A stretch of DNA of 64,000 bases from Acidobacteriaceae bacterium. GTDB taxonomy: Bacteria > Acidobacteriota > Terriglobia > Terriglobales > Acidobacteriaceae. The notes under the pieces were generated by a model. That model did not search any database. It had not been told where the DNA came from and saw nothing but the letters and a program-made list of their open reading frames with translations. Position numbers and translations under genes: made by a program. Position 1 is the first letter of the stretch. The number at the start of each line of letters is the position of its first letter. The DNA lies in the NCBI GenBank assembly GCA_030037545.1, contig JASHRF010000122.1:1-64000 (forward strand), read 5' to 3'. Of the stretch, positions 1 through 7,972 are shown piece after piece.

Positions 1-66
1 TTCCGTAGGCCTGTGAGAACCAGGATGACAATGGAAAATATGGCGCCAAACTTTAGAGCTCGGACT

Positions 67-354
67 CTAGGCCAGCAGGCCTTTCTCGCGTAACAGCGCA
101 TCGGTCCTTTCGAATGAGTCAATCAGAACGACGCCTTGGGAACGTGCCTTGCCCGCAAAGCGGGTGGCGTCGTCTTCACTGAATTTCAAGTCCTGCAGCA
201 GACTCACCAGTTCGTCAAACGTACCCGCGATCACGGGTGGGGTGTTCAGGCGACCCACGTAGGGCACGAATACCACCTCGAAGTGCGCCCTGATCCCCTC
301 CGCGACAGGCTTTGCGGTGATACGAAGGTTTCCGATCAACTTCGTCATGTCCAC
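67..354 (-). CDS. Small conserved-looking protein of unknown function (95 aa)
   Basis: I do not recognise this protein. It reads from an ATG at 354 to a TAG at 67. It is a soluble, charged protein with no signal peptide or membrane segment. The N-terminal half looks beta-rich (FEVVFVPYVGRL) and the C-terminal half helical and acidic (ELVSLLQDLKFSEDDATRF). Balanced codon use and alternating hydrophobic residues suggest a real gene. Upstream lies a pair of 16-bp direct repeats that could be regulator sites. It is separated by about 220 bp from the methyltransferase gene, which is on the same strand. The 66 bases beyond its stop at the window edge show no gene. A link to the T6SS operon 2 kb away cannot be shown. 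Confidence 0.55.
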   Translation of the reverse strand: MDMTKLIGNLRITAKPVAEGIRAHFEVVFVPYVGRLNTPPVIAGTFDELVSLLQDLKFSEDDATRFAGKARSQGVVLIDSFERTDALLREKGLLA

Positions 355-370
355 TCCCGAACTATCTTAT

Positions 371-418
371 GCATATAGTTTGGCATAGCAGCACACCCAG
401 CTGCACATAATTTGGCAT
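371..418. repeat. Two 16-bp direct repeats upstream of the 95-aa gene
   Basis: GCATATAGTTTGGCAT (371-386) and GCACATAATTTGGCAT (403-418) match at 14 of 16 positions, and their starts are 32 bp apart, close to three helical turns. They lie 17-64 bp upstream of the start of the small minus-strand gene, where a tandem regulator-binding site would be expected. Operator function is inference. Confidence 0.4.
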
Positions 419-578
419 GGCCTGCGGGAAATGACCAAGCCCGGGCAGTTCCGCAGTGCGGCTGACGAGTTTCTCCCTCTGTCTCTCCGGAGCCGCCGCC
501 CAAAAGGGGCGAGTTGACGAAGAGAGCGGTATCCGCGATGAACCAAGAAACGGACGGATCTAAAGAAGAACGCCTTTA

Positions 579-2042
579 TCAGGCTTCCGTCATGAAGCCG
601 CGCTCGATCAGCTTTCTCAGCATCCCCAGACACTCTCTTTTTACCGTCTCCGGGGAGGCATCGGCCTTGGCTGCAAACACCTGGATTGCCTCGCCAGCGG
701 TCCTGGTGCCGTCGCAGCTGGCCAGAAAATTGGCAGCCAGCGGTTGCACATCCATGTGAAACCGGAATCCGCTGCTGAGCCTGAGAACCAGTGATTCGGG
801 TAACCAGCCGCCCTCGCCTGGCCTGCAAATCTGTTCCAGGCGCACCGTGGACGCCACGCGGGGCCGAATCCCAAGTAGAGCCTCGTCGCTGCCATTCTCC
901 CTGAGCAGATCGTGGGCAGCGAAGGTGGACAGGATCAACTCGCTCAGATTTCCTGTCGGTGTAGGCGGAACTTCCTCCATGCGGATGAAGTTGTCGCCTT
1001 GCCTGCGCCGCATCACCACCAGCCCATCCTGGATGGCTTCGACCCCGCGCCGCCGGTAATAGTCCATGTAGCCCTGGTAGGCCGTGGCATCGTTGGAAGC
1101 GTCGTACGTGATATCGCGAATGCGCTGCTGCGCATATTCCTCCGGATCCTGGGTGAGACCTTTCATGACCCAGGCATCGCAGCCGGTTCCGGTCAGCCAT
1201 TCTCCCAGCCGTTCCTCCCAGGCCTGTCCCTTGATCTGCGCCCATTCGCAGAGCATTTCCATGTAGCCGCCCTCGTTCAGATACGCGGGAGCTTCCTTGA
1301 CCAGGCGCCGGCACAGGCCGTCAAGCTCCATGGGGTTGTCGCAGAACAGGAAATCGCTTTGCGGGGTGATAAAAAAGGGCGGATTGGAGAGGATGAGATC
1401 GAAAAGCCTCCCCGTTACGGGAGCAAAGCAGTCTCCAGCCAGCACCTCGATGTTTGCGATGCCGTTGAGCCGGGCATTGAAACGGGCGCAAGAAACGGCT
1501 CTTTCGTTCAGGTCCGTAGCTACAACCGTATCGCTGAATGCGGCGGCTCCCAGGCTGAGGATTCCGCTGCCGGTGCCGAGATCGAGGGTTGCGCGCGAGG
1601 GTCTGCGAACCGCGAAGCGGGCCAGGAACTTGCTGGTAGGGTTGGGCCAAAGCACCATTCCACCCTCTTTGCGCTGAATGGCGGTGGGATGGTCGGACGC
1701 CACCAGGAAACCCTCGATGGGCAGCATCATGGCCGCAGGCGCCAGCGCGCCATCCCGCCGCACCAGCAAGCCGGACTCGAAAAGCAGGTTGAGAAACTCG
1801 TCGGGGAACAGGTCTCCAACTTCTTCCGCCGGTTGCGGCATGGCCAGCCAGAACCAGCGCAAGAGCGCGTTGAGTTGCGTGCGCGCCGAAGTTCGGTCCA
1901 GAAGGCGGGGCTGATTGCGCAGGCGAGGAGAAGGCAGTTCGGCTGCGCCGAGATGCTTGCGCAAATGGGCCTCGCAATATCCGGCCCCTTCGAATAGCTC
2001 GCGCAGGCGCTGGGCGTCTGGCATCGGAATTGAATTAAGCAT
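579..2042 (-). CDS. Class I SAM-dependent methyltransferase, PrmC/HemK-like
   Basis: The protein has 487 aa. An N-terminal part of about 140 residues resembles the helical substrate domain seen in N5-glutamine or small-molecule methyltransferases. It is followed by a Rossmann methyltransferase core with motif I DLGTGSGILSL (about 154-164), an acidic ATDLNERAV loop (about 175-183) and the NPPFF motif (about 220-224) that binds a glutamine or adenine amide in PrmC-type enzymes. A C-terminal part of about 170 residues has no recognised domain and could be a winged-helix or substrate module. NPPF indicates N-methylation of a planar amide or base; the substrate is unknown. The gene diverges from the T6SS operon across a 305-bp gap. 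Alternative: a free-standing metabolite methyltransferase unrelated to protein release factors. Confidence 0.75.
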   Translation of the reverse strand: MLNSIPMPDAQRLRELFEGAGYCEAHLRKHLGAAELPSPRLRNQPRLLDRTSARTQLNALLRWFWLAMPQPAEEVGDLFPDEFLNLLFESGLLVRRDGALAPAAMMLPIEGFLVASDHPTAIQRKEGGMVLWPNPTSKFLARFAVRRPSRATLDLGTGSGILSLGAAAFSDTVVATDLNERAVSCARFNARLNGIANIEVLAGDCFAPVTGRLFDLILSNPPFFITPQSDFLFCDNPMELDGLCRRLVKEAPAYLNEGGYMEMLCEWAQIKGQAWEERLGEWLTGTGCDAWVMKGLTQDPEEYAQQRIRDITYDASNDATAYQGYMDYYRRRGVEAIQDGLVVMRRRQGDNFIRMEEVPPTPTGNLSELILSTFAAHDLLRENGSDEALLGIRPRVASTVRLEQICRPGEGGWLPESLVLRLSSGFRFHMDVQPLAANFLASCDGTRTAGEAIQVFAAKADASPETVKRECLGMLRKLIERGFMTEA

Positions 2043-2115
2043 GCGAGTTTCACCTTACTCGAAAGCCCCTGCGCGCGCAAAATCCTTGCCCATTTCGAAG
2101 ATTTCCACAATTTAC

Positions 2116-2144
2116 TTGACCGGCACGTGCGGCTGTGTTATCAA
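2116..2144 (+). promoter_or_regulatory. Candidate sigma-70 promoter of the T6SS operon
   Basis: TTGACC (2116-2121), a 17-bp spacer and TATCAA (2139-2144) make a fair housekeeping promoter about 200 bp upstream of tssB. It lies in the 305-bp gap between the divergent methyltransferase and tssB, which otherwise contains no gene. The long leader would leave room for further control. This is motif matching only. Confidence 0.4.
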
Positions 2145-2347
2145 CAAAAGCGCACCGCAGTTCGTTTATTATGCGCTGCCGGATCGAGCAGGCGCTCACG
2201 AGATAATTCGTGTGCCGGGTTCTGCCTCGAGAATTCCCCCAACCCGTCGTTCCTTCAACCCCCAGGGCTTGGCAATCGCAAGGCCAGCAGCTCCGTGTTC
2301 TTGCGTGCGCCCACGGCCCAAAAACATTTCGTCGAGGGATAGAGATT

Positions 2348-2860
2348 ATGGCTAAGCAAAGCGCGCAACACAAACTGGATCGGGTGCGTCCGCCCCGGGT
2401 ACAGATTACCTACGACGTTGAGGTCGGCGGCGCCATCGAGATCAAGGAATTGCCGTTTGTCGTGGGCGTCCTTGGAGACTTCACCGGAAATCCCGAACAG
2501 CCGCTCCCCAAGCTCAAGGAACGGAAGTTCGTGGAGGTCAACCCAGACAACTTCGATACCGTGCTTGAGGGCATGAAGCCACACCTCTCGTTCTCGGTTG
2601 AGAACAAGCTGAGCGACGAGCCCGAAGCCCCCAACCTCAAAATCGATCTGAAGTTCCGGAAGCTCGATGATTTCGAACCGGCCAATGTAGCCAAGCAGGT
2701 CAAGCCGCTCAAGGAACTCCTCGATTTGCGCACCCGGCTCGGCGATTTGAGAGGTTCGCTGCAAGGTAACGACAAACTCGAGGAGCTGCTCTTGGAAGCG
2801 GTCGGCAACACGGAAAAGCTGGATAAGCTGAAGACCGAGATTGGAGGGAACAATGCCTGA
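2348..2860 (+). CDS. tssB: T6SS small sheath protein TssB (VipA)
   Basis: TssB pairs with TssC to build the contractile tail sheath that drives the Hcp tube out of the cell. The 170-aa product shows the family pattern: a basic N-terminus with RPPRVQITYDVE, the conserved LPFVVGVLGDFTG segment (about 35-47), then KFVEVNPDNFD and a helical C-terminus rich in Leu and Lys. The ATG at 2348 is chosen over in-frame upstream starts because the MAKQSAQHKLDR beginning fits the family and GAGGGAT lies just upstream. It is the first gene of the T6SS operon and overlaps tssC by 8 bp, so the two sheath subunits are probably translationally coupled. Confidence 0.95.
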   Translation: MAKQSAQHKLDRVRPPRVQITYDVEVGGAIEIKELPFVVGVLGDFTGNPEQPLPKLKERKFVEVNPDNFDTVLEGMKPHLSFSVENKLSDEPEAPNLKIDLKFRKLDDFEPANVAKQVKPLKELLDLRTRLGDLRGSLQGNDKLEELLLEAVGNTEKLDKLKTEIGGNNA

Positions 2861-4340
2861 TGCCGTTCTGAATGAACAAGCGGGAGCCACTACGGTCGAA
2901 GCCCAGGAAGCAAGCCTGCTTGAGCAGATCGTCGAACAGGGACGCTTTGGCACCGAAGCCGCCGCCCGCGAGCGCGGCAAGGACTTGGTCAAGGAGTTTG
3001 TGGCCCAGGTCCTCGAAGGCTCGATGACCATTGCCAAAGACGCAGAGATGATGATCAACGCCCGCATTGCGCAAATCGATCATCTGCTCTCCATCCAATT
3101 GAACGAGATCCTTCATCATCCCACTTTCCAGAAGCTGGAAGGCTCCTGGCGTGGCCTGAAGTACCTGATGGACAACAGCGAGACCGGCGTAGGCCTTAAG
3201 ATCCGCGTGCTCAACGTCACCAAGAAGGAATTGCTGCGCGACATCGAAAAGGCTCCGGAATTCGACCAGAGCGCGCTCTTCAAGAAAGTCTACGAAGAAG
3301 AGTACGGGGTGTTCGGCGGCGCTCCCTTTGGCGCGTTGATCGGCGACTACGAATTCGGCAAGCACCCGGAAGACATGGCGCTGCTGGAGGGAGTTTCCCA
3401 CGTTGCCGCGCAGGCGCATGCTCCTTTCCTGAGTGCAGCGGCTACCGACCTGTTCAACCTGGAGAGCTACACGGCTCTCGACAACCCGCGCGACCTGGCC
3501 AAAATCTTCGACAGCACCGAGTATGCGAAGTGGAAGGGATTCCGGCAGAGCGAAGACTCCCGCTACGTGGGGTTGACGTTGCCTCGCACTCTTGCCCGGC
3601 TCCCCTATGGCGCCGAAACCAAGCCCATCGACGAATTCCGTTACGAGGAGCATGTGGACGGCACCGACCACTCCAAGTACCTGTGGATGAATGCCGCCTA
3701 CGCACTCGGCTCCAAAATGACCCAGTCCTTCTCGCTTTATGGCATGTGTGTAGCCATGCGTGGCGTAGAGGGCGGGGGGCTGGTCGAAGGCCTGCCCACC
3801 CACAACTTCTCCACCGATGAAGGCGACATCGCGTTGAAGTGCCCCACCGAGGTGCCCATCACCGACCGGCGCGAGAAGGAATTGGCCGATCTGGGTTTCA
3901 TACCCCTGGTGCACTGCAAGGGTACCGACTACGCTGCTTTCTTCAGCGTGCAGAGTTGCCAGAAGGCCAAGGTGTATGACACCGACGCGGCCAATGCCAA
4001 CGCCAGGCTTTCCACGCAACTGCCTTACATCATGGCCGTTTCCCGCTTCGCGCACTATCTGAAGGCCATGATGCGCGACAAGATCGGCAGCTTCATGTCC
4101 CGCGAAGAAGCGGAGCGATTCCTGAACCGCTGGATCACCAAATACGTTACGCCCGATGATTCGGCATCTCCGGCGACCAAGGCCGAGCGCCCGCTGCGCG
4201 AAGCTCGCATCGATGTGAGCGAGGTTCCCGGAAAGCCCGGCGTCTATCGCGCCGTTGCGTTCCTGCGTCCTCACTTCCAACTGGACGAACTCACGGTTTC
4301 CCTGCGCCTGGTCGCGGAGCTTCCCGCACCCGCAAAGTAG
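2853..4340 (+). CDS. tssC: T6SS large sheath protein TssC (VipB)
   Basis: TssC is the main sheath subunit and forms the helical TssBC cylinder. The 495-aa length is normal. Family landmarks include HPTFQKLEGSWRGLKYL (about 90-106), FGALIGDYEF, the FRQSEDSRYVGLTLPR segment, and a C-terminal half ending in FLRPHFQLDELTVSLRLVAELP. The ATG at 2853 is preferred to a TTG 12 bases earlier because GGAGGGAA sits 3 bases before it. The start lies inside the end of tssB. After tssC comes an 81-bp gap before hcp, the largest early break in the operon, which could hold a processing or extra promoter site. Confidence 0.96.
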   Translation: MPDAVLNEQAGATTVEAQEASLLEQIVEQGRFGTEAAARERGKDLVKEFVAQVLEGSMTIAKDAEMMINARIAQIDHLLSIQLNEILHHPTFQKLEGSWRGLKYLMDNSETGVGLKIRVLNVTKKELLRDIEKAPEFDQSALFKKVYEEEYGVFGGAPFGALIGDYEFGKHPEDMALLEGVSHVAAQAHAPFLSAAATDLFNLESYTALDNPRDLAKIFDSTEYAKWKGFRQSEDSRYVGLTLPRTLARLPYGAETKPIDEFRYEEHVDGTDHSKYLWMNAAYALGSKMTQSFSLYGMCVAMRGVEGGGLVEGLPTHNFSTDEGDIALKCPTEVPITDRREKELADLGFIPLVHCKGTDYAAFFSVQSCQKAKVYDTDAANANARLSTQLPYIMAVSRFAHYLKAMMRDKIGSFMSREEAERFLNRWITKYVTPDDSASPATKAERPLREARIDVSEVPGKPGVYRAVAFLRPHFQLDELTVSLRLVAELPAPAK

Positions 4341-4421
4341 GCGCGTTACTTCTGCATGATAGTGGGCGGCTGGATGCTTCTGCCTTCCCCGCATCGTTAA
4401 CGAACTAGACAAGGAGATGTT

Positions 4422-4901
4422 ATGGCAGTCAACGCTTACCTGTTAATCGAAGGCCGTCCCGGTCCCAGCACGAGCAAGGAGAACGCCATCGATATTCTTT
4501 CGTTCAGCTTTGGAGCTACCCAAACCGCAGTGATTGGCGTGGGCTCATCCGGCGGCGAAGCCCGCGCCGGGCGCGCGAACCTCCACGACATCAGCATCAT
4601 GAAGGTCGTAGACAAGACGTCTCCGCTGCTCTTTGACGATTGCGTGACGGGCAATTATCTCGCTACAGTCGACATCATCTACGACAAGCCCATGGGCGAC
4701 AGCCAGGAGGATTATTACAAGATTCACATGGAAAACGCCCTGATTACCTCGATCCAGCACTCCGGCTCATCGGAGAATCCGGTCGAATCAGTAAGTTTCG
4801 CCTATAGCAAGATCAAGGTGAGTTACAATCCCGAGGAGGGTGGAGCTCTGAAGGGCTTTATCGACAAGGGCTTTGATGTGTTGAAGCTCAAGCCGTGGTA
4901 G
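4422..4901 (+). CDS. hcp: T6SS tube protein Hcp (TssD)
   Basis: Hcp forms hexameric rings that stack into the inner tube and is secreted with the VgrG tip. The 159-aa product begins MAVNAYLLIEG and shows DILSFSFGATQ and the late SFAYSKIKVSYNPEE segment typical of Hcp. A near-perfect ribosome site, AAGGAGAT at 4411-4418, sits 3 bases before the ATG. It is the strongest such site in the operon and fits a subunit needed in large amounts. The stop codon lies just before tagJ. There is no C-terminal extension, so this is a structural Hcp rather than an effector fusion. Confidence 0.96.
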   Translation: MAVNAYLLIEGRPGPSTSKENAIDILSFSFGATQTAVIGVGSSGGEARAGRANLHDISIMKVVDKTSPLLFDDCVTGNYLATVDIIYDKPMGDSQEDYYKIHMENALITSIQHSGSSENPVESVSFAYSKIKVSYNPEEGGALKGFIDKGFDVLKLKPW

Positions 4902-4912
4902 AGGCATCGGCA

Positions 4913-5644
4913 ATGCCAACCGTGCCCATCAGCGCTAGCGAACTTTTCAAGGCAGGAAAGGTGCAGGACAGCATCGAGGTGCTCACGGCTTACGTGCGCG
5001 ACCATCCCTCCGATGTTGCCCAACGCACCTTCCTGTTTGAATTGCTCTGCTTTGCCGGAGAGTTTACGCGCGCCCGGAAGCAATTGGCCGTACTGGCCGA
5101 CGGCAACCCGGAGAGGGAAACAGGAGCGGTGGTTTACTATGCCGCTCTGCATGCCGAAGAGACACGTCATGAGCTCTTTGCCAAGCGCGATTTTCCCTCC
5201 GACACGCCGCCGTGCCCGCCCGGCGAATTGAATGGCCGGCCGTTCACCGACCTGCGCGATGCCAACCCTGCTCTGGGCGCGCGCATGGAGGTGTTTGCGG
5301 CGGGATCCTATGTGTGGCTGCCGTTCGAGCACATCGCTTCAATTCAGATGGCCGCGCCGCAACGACTTCGCGACACCCTGTGGATGCCGGCTCTGGTTCA
5401 GGCCGCCCCGTCGTTCCGGGGGATGGATCTGGGAGAGGTGCTGATTCCAGCCGTCTATCCGTTCTCGTGGGAGCAACCCGACGAAGAGGTCTGGCTGGGC
5501 CGGGTTACAGAGTGGTTCGCGGATGAAGAACAACGGGAAGTCCCGGCCGGACAAAAGATGCTGTTGGTTGACGGCGAAGAGTTTCCATTCCTCGAACTCC
5601 GCTCGCTCACATTTCACCACGTTCAAAATGCAGCGAAAGACTGA
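4913..5644 (+). CDS. tagJ: T6SS accessory protein TagJ (ImpE/SciE family)
   Basis: ImpE-family proteins bind the TssB N-terminus in some systems and tune sheath handling. The 243-aa protein has a TPR-like N-terminal half: ELFKAGKVQDSIEVLTAYVRDHP followed by RTFLFELLCFAGEFTRARKQL. A compact C-terminal half contains the ImpE signatures FAAGSYVWLPFEHI and AVYPFSWEQPDEEVWLGRVTEW. The ATG at 4913, with GAGG about 8 bases upstream, is preferred; an in-frame GTG at 4895 overlaps the hcp stop and remains possible. Its place between hcp and tssA matches many T6SS clusters that carry this accessory gene. Confidence 0.9.
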   Translation: MPTVPISASELFKAGKVQDSIEVLTAYVRDHPSDVAQRTFLFELLCFAGEFTRARKQLAVLADGNPERETGAVVYYAALHAEETRHELFAKRDFPSDTPPCPPGELNGRPFTDLRDANPALGARMEVFAAGSYVWLPFEHIASIQMAAPQRLRDTLWMPALVQAAPSFRGMDLGEVLIPAVYPFSWEQPDEEVWLGRVTEWFADEEQREVPAGQKMLLVDGEEFPFLELRSLTFHHVQNAAKD

Positions 5645-5671
5645 AGTTCGTCTACACTAGGTCCCTCCGCT

Positions 5672-7465
5672 ATGCCGCTTCGCGAAGACATCCTGGCTCC
5701 TATTGCGGGCGATAACCCGAGCGGGATCGACTTGCGTTATGACACCAAGCTGCTGATCTACGACAAAATCAAGGAAGCTCGCCGGCAGGATGATGACCTG
5801 GCGCAGGGTGCCTGGCAGAGCGAGCGAAAAACCGCCAACTGGCCGCTGGTCCTCAAACTGGGCCAAGACACAATCGCTACGGTCTCAAAGGATCTGCAGA
5901 TCGCGGCCTATCTGACCGAAGCTCTGTTGCAAACCGAGCGCTTTGCCGGTCTGCGGCAAGGCCTGGATTTGACCCTCAACCTGCTGACCGGGTTTTGGGA
6001 CACCGTCTATCCCGTCATTGAGGATGGCGACCGCGAGCTGCGGGCGGTTCCCCTGGCATGGCTTGGGACCATGCTCGATACCCCGCTCCGCACCGTTCCT
6101 ATAGTCGCGGCCGGCCATTCTTTCCTCACCTACAAAGAATCGCGGACTGTGGGCTATGAGGATCAGGCCAAAACCGACAAGGACCGCAAGGCCCGCGCGG
6201 CCTTGCTGCAAAGCGGCAAACTGGCGCCGGAGGTCTTTGACAAAGCATTCGAGGAAACGCCGAAGGCCTTTTACGCACAAGCAGAGAAGGAATTGGATGC
6301 GTCTCTCGAACTGCTCGGCAAATTGGATGCATTTTGTGACGAGAAGTTCGAAAGCGATTCACCGGGCTTCAGCAAGCTGAACACGGCGCTCACCGAGATT
6401 CGGCACACCGTGCACCAGCTTCTGGATAAGAAGCGGGAAAAAGAGCCGGACCCGGTAGAGGAGATTCCCGTTGAGGCTGCAGCGGAAGCCCCGGCCGCAG
6501 GAGCCGAAGGCGCCCCCGCGCCGGCGCTTATCACCGGGCCCACTGACCGGCGTCAGGCAGTTGCAGCGGTCGTTGGCGCGGCAGCATTCCTGCGCAAGAA
6601 TGAGCCCACCAGTCCAGCGCCTTACCTGCTGCTTCGCGGCCTGCGCTGGGGTGAATTGCGCAGCGCAGGGCGGCTGGCTGACAGTTCCCTCCTTGAGGCG
6701 CCGCCCACTGAGGTACGGCAGCAGATCAAAAGACTGGCGATTGCCAAAAAGTGGGAGGAGCTGTTGGAGGCGGGCGAGCAGGCGCTGGCGCTGCCGGGTA
6801 GCCGCGCCTGGCTCGATTTGCAGCGCCTGTCCGTGGCGGCCTGCGCCGCGCTGGGAGACAAATATAACGCCATTGCCACCGCCATCACTTCGGAGTTGCG
6901 GGCCTTGCTCAACGACCTGCCTGAGCTGCTGGACGCAACCATGCTGGATGATACGCCGACGGCAAACCCGGAGACCAAGGCCTGGCTCGAATCGCTGGGC
7001 AAATCCAGTCCGGCGCCGGCAAAAGAGGAAGGTGAAGAACTACCGTCCGGCGAGTCGCCCGCCCATCGCAATGGCGCGCCCATGTGGCTGGCTCCGGCCA
7101 TGGACGGCTACGCGCTGGCCAAAGCCGCGCTGGCCTCAGGGCAGGCAGAGAATGCCTTCGCCATCATGCGTGCGTCGCTGGCGCGGGAACGTTCCGGCCG
7201 GCGCCGCTTCCGCCGCACCATGCAGATGATCGAACTGGCCATCGCCGCGGGAAAGGACGAAATCGCTCAGCCCTTGCTAGAAGACGTGGCAGCGGCCATG
7301 GAAACGCACAAACTCGACGCCTGGGAGGACCCCCAACAGATGGCCGAAGACCTAGCCACGCTGATGCGCTACAGCAAGAAGATTCAGGGCAGTTCCGCTG
7401 ACAAACAAAAACTCTTCGAGCGAATTTGCCGGCTCGATCCGGTCAAGGCATTCAATGTGGGGTAA
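5672..7465 (+). CDS. tssA: T6SS baseplate and sheath cap protein TssA
   Basis: TssA guides assembly of the baseplate and tail. The 597-aa protein carries the ImpA N-terminal domain at its start (about 1-130; ILAPIAGDNPSGIDLRYD, then the LNLLTGFWDTVYP motif). A low-complexity Glu/Ala/Pro linker follows (about 255-285), then a long helical middle. The C-terminal block ends SADKQKLFERICRLDPVKAFNVG, which resembles the LCRLDP ending of long TssA proteins. A 27-bp gap separates it from tagJ, and tssE starts 3 bp after its stop. The length and C-terminus suggest a long, ring-forming TssA rather than the short TagA-like form; the exact class needs alignment. Confidence 0.93.
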   Translation: MPLREDILAPIAGDNPSGIDLRYDTKLLIYDKIKEARRQDDDLAQGAWQSERKTANWPLVLKLGQDTIATVSKDLQIAAYLTEALLQTERFAGLRQGLDLTLNLLTGFWDTVYPVIEDGDRELRAVPLAWLGTMLDTPLRTVPIVAAGHSFLTYKESRTVGYEDQAKTDKDRKARAALLQSGKLAPEVFDKAFEETPKAFYAQAEKELDASLELLGKLDAFCDEKFESDSPGFSKLNTALTEIRHTVHQLLDKKREKEPDPVEEIPVEAAAEAPAAGAEGAPAPALITGPTDRRQAVAAVVGAAAFLRKNEPTSPAPYLLLRGLRWGELRSAGRLADSSLLEAPPTEVRQQIKRLAIAKKWEELLEAGEQALALPGSRAWLDLQRLSVAACAALGDKYNAIATAITSELRALLNDLPELLDATMLDDTPTANPETKAWLESLGKSSPAPAKEEGEELPSGESPAHRNGAPMWLAPAMDGYALAKAALASGQAENAFAIMRASLARERSGRRRFRRTMQMIELAIAAGKDEIAQPLLEDVAAAMETHKLDAWEDPQQMAEDLATLMRYSKKIQGSSADKQKLFERICRLDPVKAFNVG

Positions 7466-7468
7466 GCA

Positions 7469-7972
7469 ATGGCGCGAGGCTTGGGCGAAACCACGATCAC
7501 GCTGTCCGTACTGGATCGACTGATCGACCAGGAACCGGAGAGCCGCGTGGAGAATCCGCCCAGCAGAAGCCAATCCGTCCGCCTGCTCAAGACCGCCGTG
7601 CGCCGGGATCTGGAATGGCTGCTCAACACGCGCAGAATCGCCGATCCTCCCGACGAGGCCCTGAAGGAAGTGAACAAATCAACCTACGTGTACGGTTTGC
7701 CGGATCTGTCGGCACTCAGCATGGAAACCTCCGGCGACCGCAATCGCCTCGTCCGTCAGATCATGTCCGCCATCAACATCTTCGAGCCTCGTTTGACCAA
7801 TGTCCGCCTCACCCTGGTGGAAACGCCGGATGCCGCAAAAAAGGATGTTCGGCTGCGGATCGAGGCGATGCTGCGCATGGATCCCGTCCCCGAGCCCATT
7901 TCCTTTGACACCCTCATCGAGTTGAAGAGCGGCATGTGCCATCTGACCGGAGGCGGCGACGATGCGCGATGA
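7469..7972 (+). CDS. tssE: T6SS baseplate wedge protein TssE (gp25-like)
   Basis: TssE is the homologue of phage T4 gp25 and joins TssF, TssG and TssK in the baseplate wedge that starts sheath growth. The 167-aa product has the family opening TLSVLDRLIDQEPE and the LKTAVRRDLEWLLNTRR segment (about 41-57), followed by STYVYGLPDLS and a C-terminal helix and strand with RLTNVRLTLVE. The ATG at 7469 follows tssA by 3 bp and is preceded by GGGGTAAG. The 3' end overlaps tssF by 11 bp, consistent with coupled synthesis of wedge subunits. Confidence 0.95.
   Translation: MARGLGETTITLSVLDRLIDQEPESRVENPPSRSQSVRLLKTAVRRDLEWLLNTRRIADPPDEALKEVNKSTYVYGLPDLSALSMETSGDRNRLVRQIMSAINIFEPRLTNVRLTLVETPDAAKKDVRLRIEAMLRMDPVPEPISFDTLIELKSGMCHLTGGGDDAR

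Noticed and set aside
912-1997. 361-codon plus-strand frame opposite the methyltransferase
   Set aside because: The minus-strand frame carries DLGTGSG and NPPFF in the right order; the plus-strand product has no recognisable pattern.
2709-4412. 567-codon minus-strand open frame opposite tssC
   Set aside because: It is the antisense shadow of tssC, whose family motifs are clear; high GC keeps the opposite frame open. Its product has His/Gly-rich shadow composition and no domain.
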